From Actinobacteria bacterium 13_1_20CM_4_69_9 (lineage in GTDB: Bacteria > Actinomycetota > Thermoleophilia > Gaiellales > Gaiellaceae), in NCBI GenBank assembly GCA_001920085.1, contig MNJC01000001.1:1-10813 (forward strand): 10,813 nucleotides of DNA. Direction: 5' to 3'. The notes under the pieces are model-generated. The model saw only the letters and a program-made list of their open reading frames with translations, had not been told where the DNA came from and ran no database searches. A program made the position numbers and the translations under genes. Every line of letters begins with the position of its first letter. Position 1 is the stretch's first letter. Shown piece by piece: positions 6,271 through 10,813 of the stretch.

Positions 6271-8097
6271 TTACGAATATGTGTCGAGAACGGGAATTTC
6301 CTGCAAAGCCTCGGGATTCTCCAGCGACGAGAGGTCGCCGGGCTCCTTCCCGAGCACACGCGCGCGCACGGCGCGCCGCACGATTTTCGCGCTCCGCGTC
6401 TTGGGCAGCGCGGAGACGAACACGATGCGGTCCGGCTTGAACGCCTTGCCGAGCTCGTCCGTCACGGCCTCCGAGATCTCGAGCGCGTATGCCGGCGTTG
6501 CGTCGACGTTCGGGCGCAGCACGCAGAAGATCCAGGCCACCTCGCCCTTGACCTCGTGCGGGATGCCGATCGCCGCGGCTTCCGCAACCCCGTGGTGTCC
6601 GACGGCTGCAGACTCGAGCTCCGCGGGCCCGATGCGCTTCCCTGCGATGTTGAGCGTGTCGTCGGAGCGGCCGTGCAGGAACCAGTACCCGTCCTCGTCG
6701 ATCGACGCCCAGTCGCCGTGCGTCCACACGCCGGGGAAGCGGCGCCAGTACGTCTCGAGGTAGCGCTTGTCGTCCCCCCAGATGCCGCGCGTCATTCCGG
6801 GCCACGGCCGTTTGCAGACGAGCTCGCCGACCTCGCCGCGCACGGGGTTTCCGTCCGCGTCGAAGACGTCCATGTCCTGCCCCAGCGCCGGGAAGCCGAG
6901 CGCGACCGGCTTCACCGGCTCCGCGACGCACGTCGCGAGGAAGCATGCGCCGACCTCGGTCCCGCCCGACTCGTTCACGATCGGGACGCGTCCGCCGCCG
7001 ACGTGCTCGAAGAGCCACAGGTACGGATCGCGGTTCCACGGCTCGCCTGTCGTGCAGATCGCCTTCAGCGAGGACATGTCCGTCGTCGGCTCGCCGTTGG
7101 GAAGCAGTGCGCGCACGAGCGTCGGCGACACGCCGAGCATCGTCACGCGCTCGGCCTCGACCAGCTGCCACAGCCGGTCGGGCGGGAAGTCCGGCGCGCC
7201 TTCCGCGTAGACGACGGTCGCGCCGCAGGCGCCGCCGCCGACCACCGTCCACGGGCCCATGATCCAACCCATGTCGGTGGCGAAATGGATGCGGTCGCCC
7301 GGCTTGACGTCGGTTTGGTAGGCGACCTCGCGCGCGATCGACGCCAGGAAGCCGGCCTGCACGTGCAGCGCGCCCTTCGGCTTGCCCGTCGTCCCGGACG
7401 TGTACGCAAGCAGGTACGGATGTTCCGAATCGACCTGTCTCGGGGTCAGACCCCGATCCGCAGACGTGTCTGCGACGAGGTCATCCCAAAAGCGATCGCG
7501 ACCGAAGGTCATCGGGAGGTCGTCGAGCTCGAGCCGCCGCCAGACGACGGTGTGCGTCACGGTCGGCGCGCTCTGCAGCGCCTCGTCGGCGATCTCCTTC
7601 ATCGGCACGACCTGGCCGCGGCGGAGCGAACCGTCGGCCGTGATCAACGCCTTCGCCTTGGCGTCTGCAAGACGCGCCGCGATCGCCGGCGCGGCGAAGC
7701 CGGAGAAGATCGGCACCTGCACGGCTCCGAGGTGCGCGCACGCGTGCGACGCGATCGCGACCTGCGGCGACATCGGCAGGTAGATCCCGATCGCCGCCTC
7801 TTCCTCCGCGAGCTCCCCGGCCGCCCACCGGTGGACACAGTTCCACGCCAGGTTGAGCTTCCCGCCGACGAACCACCTGGCCCATTCGGGACCGTCCGAT
7901 GTGTCGACGACCTCCGTCCACGGCTCGGAGAACTCGAGGCCGAGGTCATCGATCACGGCCGGCCAGAAGCGTTCCGGCTCCTCGATCGAGATCCGATGGA
8001 GGTCGTGGTAGCGCTCGACCCCGAGGCGCCGCGCGAGCCGGGTCACGTTGGCGCTTTCGACCTGCTCGGGCGTCGGCGTCCAGACGAAGTCAGCCAC
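6271..8097 (-). CDS. AMP-forming acyl-CoA synthetase (AAE17/18-like), internal deletion
   Basis: Adenylates a carboxylic acid and transfers it to CoA. Of 608 residues, the N-terminal cap (about 6-90, WTPTPEQVESANVTR onward) matches the plant AAE17/18-like bacterial group. Core motifs: phosphate loop YTSGTTGKPKG (232-242), DMGWIMGPW (275-283), acyl-pocket loop NESGGTEVG (375-383, no tryptophan where acetate-specific Acs has W414, so a larger acyl group fits), THGDW (459-463), GRSDDTLNIAGKRIGP (476-491) and PKTRSAKIVRR with catalytic K571. SAK rather than SGK is normal for this group. Between EEEAAI (98-103) and GIYLPM (104-109) about 40 residues present in relatives (the TYxEL to GDxV region) are missing, and the linker at 206-222 is encoded by two palindromes. 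GTG 8097 follows a TACCCT box by 6 nt. It heads a unit with the CAP gene. Confidence 0.92.
   Translation of the reverse strand: MADFVWTPTPEQVESANVTRLARRLGVERYHDLHRISIEEPERFWPAVIDDLGLEFSEPWTEVVDTSDGPEWARWFVGGKLNLAWNCVHRWAAGELAEEEAAIGIYLPMSPQVAIASHACAHLGAVQVPIFSGFAAPAIAARLADAKAKALITADGSLRRGQVVPMKEIADEALQSAPTVTHTVVWRRLELDDLPMTFGRDRFWDDLVADTSADRGLTPRQVDSEHPYLLAYTSGTTGKPKGALHVQAGFLASIAREVAYQTDVKPGDRIHFATDMGWIMGPWTVVGGGACGATVVYAEGAPDFPPDRLWQLVEAERVTMLGVSPTLVRALLPNGEPTTDMSSLKAICTTGEPWNRDPYLWLFEHVGGGRVPIVNESGGTEVGACFLATCVAEPVKPVALGFPALGQDMDVFDADGNPVRGEVGELVCKRPWPGMTRGIWGDDKRYLETYWRRFPGVWTHGDWASIDEDGYWFLHGRSDDTLNIAGKRIGPAELESAAVGHHGVAEAAAIGIPHEVKGEVAWIFCVLRPNVDATPAYALEISEAVTDELGKAFKPDRIVFVSALPKTRSAKIVRRAVRARVLGKEPGDLSSLENPEALQEIPVLDTYS
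7432..7482. repeat. Tandem palindromes inside the acyl-CoA synthetase gene
   Basis: Two inverted repeats lie 2 bp apart. The first (7440-7456) is TCGGGGTC-A-GACCCCGA with 8-bp arms. The second (7459-7474) is CGCAGAC-GT-GTCTGCG with 7-bp arms. GACCT (7432-7436) and AGGTC (7478-7482) form a short outer pair. They stay in frame and encode the linker just before the phosphate loop (about VADTSADRGLTPRQV). The GGGGTC-A-GACCCC core resembles a palindrome that recurs in many environmental genomes, from memory. Confidence 0.65.
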
Positions 8098-8103
8098 GCG
8101 CGA

Positions 8104-8109
8104 AGGGTA
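8104..8109 (-). promoter_or_regulatory. Candidate -10 box of the acyl-CoA synthetase gene
   Basis: TACCCT on the minus strand fits TANNNT and ends 6 nt before the GTG at 8097. It shares a 35-bp divergent gap with the MFS promoter box, so the two promoters face away from each other with overlapping polymerase footprints. Confidence 0.45.
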
Positions 8110-8119
8110 CGGGGTTCTC

Positions 8120-8125
8120 TAACCT
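8120..8125 (+). promoter_or_regulatory. Candidate -10 box of the MFS transporter gene
   Basis: TAACCT fits TANNNT and ends 7 nt before the GTG at 8133. A GGAGG at 8129-8133 overlaps the start codon and so cannot act as a Shine-Dalgarno for it, which favours leaderless translation here. Confidence 0.45.
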
Positions 8126-8132
8126 GCCGGAG

Positions 8133-9575
8133 GTGAGGGCCAGGCTCTTCACAGCCGAGAACCGAAAGTGGTGGACGCTGGCCGCCGTCGCCGTCGGGCT
8201 CTTCATGATCATGCTGGACAACACGGTGGTGAACGTCGCGCTGCCGTCGATCCGCAAGGACCTCGGGATCAGCATCTCGGAGCTGGAGTGGGTCGTGAAC
8301 GCCTACGCGCTGACGTTCGGCGTCCTGCTGCTGTCGGGCGGGAAGCTCGCCGACCTGCTCGGCCGCCGCGCGATCTTCATCGCGGGACTGGTGATCTTCA
8401 CGGGCGCGTCGCTGTGGTGCGGTCTCGCGGCCGGCGCGACCTCGCTGATCGCCGCGCGCACGGTCCAGGGCGTCGGTGCGGCGCTGATGAATCCGGCGAC
8501 GCTCTCGATCATCACGGCGACGTTCCCGCCGCGTCAGCGCGGGACGGCGATCGGCATCTGGGCCGGCGTCTCGGCGCTGGCGCTCGCGTTCGGGCCGATC
8601 ATCGGCGGGCTTCTCACCCAGGACATCAGCTGGAGCTGGATCTTCTTCATCAACATCCCGGTCGGCGTCCTGGGCGTGGTCGGCGCGCTGTTCCTGATCG
8701 ACGAATCGAAGGACATGTCACACGAGCAGCGGCTCGATCTGCCGGGACTGCTCACGTCCGGCATCGGCCTGTTCGCGCTGACGTACGGCCTGATCGAGAC
8801 GAACGACCACGCGTGGGGATCGACGCGCGTGCTGACGCTGTTCGCGATCGCGGCGGTGTTCCTGGCGGCGTTCGTGATGCTCGAGCTGCGCCAGCGCCTC
8901 CCGATGCTCGACATGACGCTTTTCAAGAACAGCACGTTCAGCGGCGCGAACGCCGTGATGTTCATGGTCGGTCTCGCGATGTTCGGAATCTTTTTCTACA
9001 ACTCGCTCTTCCTGCAGAACATCCTCGGGTACGGCGCGATCAAGACCGGCGCGACGTTCCTGCCGATGACGGTGCTGATCATCTTCGTCGCGCCCGTCGC
9101 GGGAAAGCTCGCCGACCACATCGGCCCGCGCTGGCTGATGGGCGCGGGGATGGTGCTGTTGACGGGCTCGCTGCTCCTGTTCGCGACGCTCGACGCGCAA
9201 TCGACGTGGTGGGACATCCTCCCGGGCCTGGTCGTCGGCGGGGTTGGGATGGCGATCACGATGGCGCCGACGACGGCGGCCGCGATGGGCTCGGTCCCGG
9301 TGGACAAGGCCGGCGTCGGGTCCGCGGTGATCAACAGCATGCGGCAGGTCGGCGGCTCGCTCGGCATCGCGCTCATGGGGGCGCTCGTCGCGACGGCGGT
9401 GAGCGTCTCGCCGTTCAACCCCGCATTTGCGAGCCAGTTCGTCGAGGGTTACCACCGCGCCCTCCACGTCGGCGCGGCGATCACCCTCGCCGGCGCGATC
9501 ATCGCCGTGACGACGGTGAGACGGATCCGCCACGCCGAAGCTCCGAGCGCCGCCGAACCAGCCGTAGGCGCCTAA
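8133..9575 (+). CDS. MFS transporter, DHA2 (14-TM) drug:H+ antiporter type
   Basis: Inner-membrane proton-driven exporter of 480 residues, the usual length for 14-helix DHA2 (EmrB/QacA-like) proteins. The first helix (15-37) carries the DHA2 signature LDNTVVNVALP (28-38). The helix 2-3 loop motif A is GGKLADLLGRRA (69-80). R110 in AARTVQGVGAA marks helix 4, and the antiporter motif C is FGPIIGGLL (153-161). Further helices run from about 205 onward, with another motif A-like GKLADHIGPR (324-333). The C-terminal tail is short and cytosolic. The substrate cannot be told; multidrug, dye or metabolite export are all possible. GTG 8133 is chosen because the next in-frame start (ATG at residue 25) falls within the first helix. 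No TetR or MarR regulator is adjacent; the nearest regulator is the XRE-TPR gene 226 bp downstream. Confidence 0.93.
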   Translation: MRARLFTAENRKWWTLAAVAVGLFMIMLDNTVVNVALPSIRKDLGISISELEWVVNAYALTFGVLLLSGGKLADLLGRRAIFIAGLVIFTGASLWCGLAAGATSLIAARTVQGVGAALMNPATLSIITATFPPRQRGTAIGIWAGVSALALAFGPIIGGLLTQDISWSWIFFINIPVGVLGVVGALFLIDESKDMSHEQRLDLPGLLTSGIGLFALTYGLIETNDHAWGSTRVLTLFAIAAVFLAAFVMLELRQRLPMLDMTLFKNSTFSGANAVMFMVGLAMFGIFFYNSLFLQNILGYGAIKTGATFLPMTVLIIFVAPVAGKLADHIGPRWLMGAGMVLLTGSLLLFATLDAQSTWWDILPGLVVGGVGMAITMAPTTAAAMGSVPVDKAGVGSAVINSMRQVGGSLGIALMGALVATAVSVSPFNPAFASQFVEGYHRALHVGAAITLAGAIIAVTTVRRIRHAEAPSAAEPAVGA

Positions 9576-9583
9576 GAGCGCCT
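9566..9583 (+). terminator. GC-rich stem-loop over the MFS stop codon, weak terminator candidate
   Basis: AGGCGC (9566-9571) pairs with GCGCCT (9578-9583) around a 6-nt loop that contains the TAA stop. There is no following U-tract, so it is at best an actinobacterial-type U-less terminator or a 3'-end stabiliser. Confidence 0.3.
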
Positions 9584-9643
9584 GACAGAATGAGATCAGT
9601 GGCAGGCAATCGGCTGTGCGACGTCGACGGCTTCACGTGAGGA

Positions 9644-9660
9644 GGGTCGCCTTCCGACCC
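9644..9660. repeat. Hairpin in the MFS-to-XRE spacer
   Basis: GGGTCG (9644-9649) and CGACCC (9655-9660) form a perfect 6-bp stem with a CCTTC loop. No T-run follows. It may contribute to ending MFS transcription, or be an operator. I find no supported gene in the spacer 9576-9801. Confidence 0.3.
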
Positions 9661-9718
9661 GTCACTTCCGAGCGCGCACGGCTGCCAAGGGGGAGCGGCG
9701 TCGGCCGCCGGATTGAGT

Positions 9719-9741
9719 CAGTCTCCCCTGCCAGCAGACTG
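9719..9741 (+). terminator. Stem-loop followed by a T-rich stretch in the spacer
   Basis: CAGTCT (9719-9724) pairs with AGACTG (9736-9741) across an 11-nt loop, and TCTTTG follows. Only half the pairs are G-C and the T-run is short, so this is a weak candidate. It lies in the least GC-rich part of the window, which may instead be the regulator's promoter. Confidence 0.25.
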
Positions 9742-9791
9742 TCTTTGTAGTTCATCACCTAGAGCGCGCGGCGCCTGCGCTCCCCTTGTTC

Positions 9792-9796
9792 AGGAG
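9792..9796 (+). promoter_or_regulatory. Shine-Dalgarno that sets the XRE-TPR start
   Basis: AGGAG ends 5 nt before the in-frame GTG at 9802. It is the only gene start in the window with a well-spaced ribosome-binding site, and it decides the choice of start for the regulator. Confidence 0.6.
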
Positions 9797-9801
9797 ACGC
9801 G

Positions 9802-10813
9802 GTGGGCCGTCCACGTCAGCGGACGAGTTCCGCATATCTGTTTATCGGCGAGCACTCCCGAGGCGGCAGGGCCTCGAGTCTCGGCCCGAAAGAGAATCGA
9901 CCCGTCGTCGAAGGCGATGGGCTTCGGCTCGGCGAGCGGCTCCGCCAGTTGCGCGTGGCGGCGGGCATGACCCAGACCGAGCTCGCCGGCAAGCGCTTCT
10001 CCAAGGAGTACGTCAGCCAGATCGAGCGCGGCAAGACGCGGCCGACCCCCGAGACGATCCTCTGGCTCGCGGAGCGGCTGGCCGTCGACGCCGGCTTCCT
10101 CGCCAACGGTGTCTCCGCCGACGAGCGGGGACGGGTCGACGCTGCACTCGCTCGTTGCGACGCTCTGGTCGAGGCGCGCCGGAACGACGAGGCGCTCGAG
10201 GAGTTCGAGCGAATTCGCGCCGCCGTGCTCGCGAGCGGCCTGCCCGAGCTCGAGGTCCGCGCGCTGTCGGGTGAGGCGATCGTCCGCCTGCGCCGCAGCG
10301 AGGTGCGCGAGGGAATCGCTCTCCTCGAGCGGGCGCGCGCCCTCACCGAGAGCGACGCGTTCTCGGACATCGAGCGAGCCGACGTGCTCTTCCGCCTGGG
10401 CATCGGCCGCTTCATGCTCAACAGCGTCCAGACGGCGATCGCGCTCTTCGACGAGGCGCTGAAGGTTGCCGAGCGGTCGGAGATCCCGTCCGACCAGCTC
10501 CGCTCGAACATCCTCTCGTGGCGCTCGCGGAGCTACCGGCGCCGGCGCGACTTCGAGGCGGCGCGCGAGGACGTCGAGCGCGCGCTCGAGCTCGCCGACA
10601 GCCTGAACGACACGCGGACCACCGCCGACATTTACTTCCAGGCGTCGATCGTCGCCGACCGCGAGGGGCGCTGGGTGCTCGCGCGCTCCTACGCCGAGCG
10701 CGCGAAGGCGGCCTACGAGGAGCTGGCCGACCGCAGCAACCTCGGCCGGCTGCTCAACAACCTCGGCGGGATCAACTTTCTGCTCGGCCATCCCGACGAG
10801 GCGCTCGCCTTGC
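9802..10813 (+). CDS. XRE-family HTH regulator with TPR repeats, cut by right edge
   Basis: Cytosolic DNA-binding protein; 337 codons are visible and no stop is reached. The HTH_3 domain spans about 41-97: LGERLRQLRVAAGMTQTELAG, then the recognition helix FSKEYVSQIERGKTRPT (66-82) and ETILWLAERL. From about residue 105 to the edge come helical TPR pairs, for example LFRLGIGRFMLNSVQTAIALFDEAL and LLNNLGGINFLLGHPDEALAL. The layout recalls Rgg/PlcR-like peptide-binding regulators, but related actinobacterial XRE-TPR proteins have no known ligand. GTG 9802 with its AGGAG is the only workable start; it adds a 40-residue leader before the HTH with codons rare elsewhere here (TTT, TAT, AGT, AGG, AAA), so the true N-terminus is uncertain. 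Target genes are unknown; the upstream MFS exporter is one candidate. Confidence 0.88.
   Translation, partial: MGRPRQRTSSAYLFIGEHSRGGRASSLGPKENRPVVEGDGLRLGERLRQLRVAAGMTQTELAGKRFSKEYVSQIERGKTRPTPETILWLAERLAVDAGFLANGVSADERGRVDAALARCDALVEARRNDEALEEFERIRAAVLASGLPELEVRALSGEAIVRLRRSEVREGIALLERARALTESDAFSDIERADVLFRLGIGRFMLNSVQTAIALFDEALKVAERSEIPSDQLRSNILSWRSRSYRRRRDFEAAREDVERALELADSLNDTRTTADIYFQASIVADREGRWVLARSYAERAKAAYEELADRSNLGRLLNNLGGINFLLGHPDEALAL

Noticed and set aside
6382..6406. SAK instead of SGK at the catalytic lysine motif of the acyl-CoA synthetase
   Set aside because: At first it looks like a mutation, but PKTRSAK is, from memory, the normal form in AAE17/18-like enzymes.
6199..8136. 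645-codon plus-strand open frame, longer than the gene beneath it
   Set aside because: Lies opposite the acyl-CoA synthetase. Its composition (Arg, Asp, Val, His) is typical of antisense frames in high-GC DNA, and no motif is seen.
8168..9640. 490-codon plus-strand frame overlapping the MFS gene
   Set aside because: Out-of-frame shadow of the transporter; polar, Arg/Asp-rich, no membrane segments.
9590..9640. 16-codon frame (MRSVAGNRLCDVDGFT) after the MFS gene
   Set aside because: Very short, with no ribosome-binding site and no recognisable feature; likely chance.
9790..10791. 333-codon minus-strand open frame at the right edge
   Set aside because: Antisense to the XRE-TPR regulator, whose HTH and TPR repeats are clear on the plus strand.

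Overview
The window reads as ordinary chromosomal DNA from a high-GC bacterium. Codon use (strong G/C third positions, frequent GTG starts), the gene families (actinobacterial-type Mug glycosylase, CAP protein ending in FGRR, XRE-TPR regulator, ClpS ending in GLTMAPLE) and the -10-only promoters point to an Actinomycetota, most likely class Thermoleophilia (Gaiellales-like). That placement is inference from remembered families, not a search. I see no phage, IS element, CRISPR array, tRNA or rRNA, and no convincing new multi-gene system.

Layout. Minus strand, 2604 down to 1: a three-gene unit with overlapping stops and starts (class V PLP enzyme, M20 metallo-hydrolase, and a DUF3052-like gene running off the left edge). 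Plus strand, 2632-2916: the N-degron adaptor ClpS, diverging from the PLP enzyme across 27 bp. It meets the minus-strand OsmC peroxidase (2913-3296) tail to tail in a shared CTAG. Plus strand, 3338-4046: a 67-residue unknown protein overlapping a Mug/TDG-type uracil-DNA glycosylase, whose end overlaps the end of nadE. Minus strand, 8097 down to 4024: acyl-CoA synthetase, CAP-domain protein, then glutamine-dependent NAD synthetase with its own promoter. Plus strand, 8133-9575: a 14-TM DHA2-type MFS exporter. After a 226-bp spacer come the first 337 codons of an XRE-HTH/TPR regulator, cut by the right edge.

Functionally these are independent housekeeping and stress-response units: NAD synthesis, acyl activation, peroxide detoxification, base-excision repair, proteolysis targeting and drug efflux. 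The signals most worth a second look are: (1) six of six genes that begin a unit from a short divergent or intergenic gap have a TANNNT box ending 6-8 nt before the start codon, suggesting leaderless mRNAs; (2) two adjacent near-perfect palindromes sitting in frame inside the acyl-CoA synthetase, like a coding palindromic element; (3) an apparent in-frame loss of about 40 residues in the same enzyme; (4) a CAP protein with an intact domain but no export signal; (5) a palindrome at the predicted -35 of nadE; and (6) the unknown small cysteine-containing protein coupled to the glycosylase.
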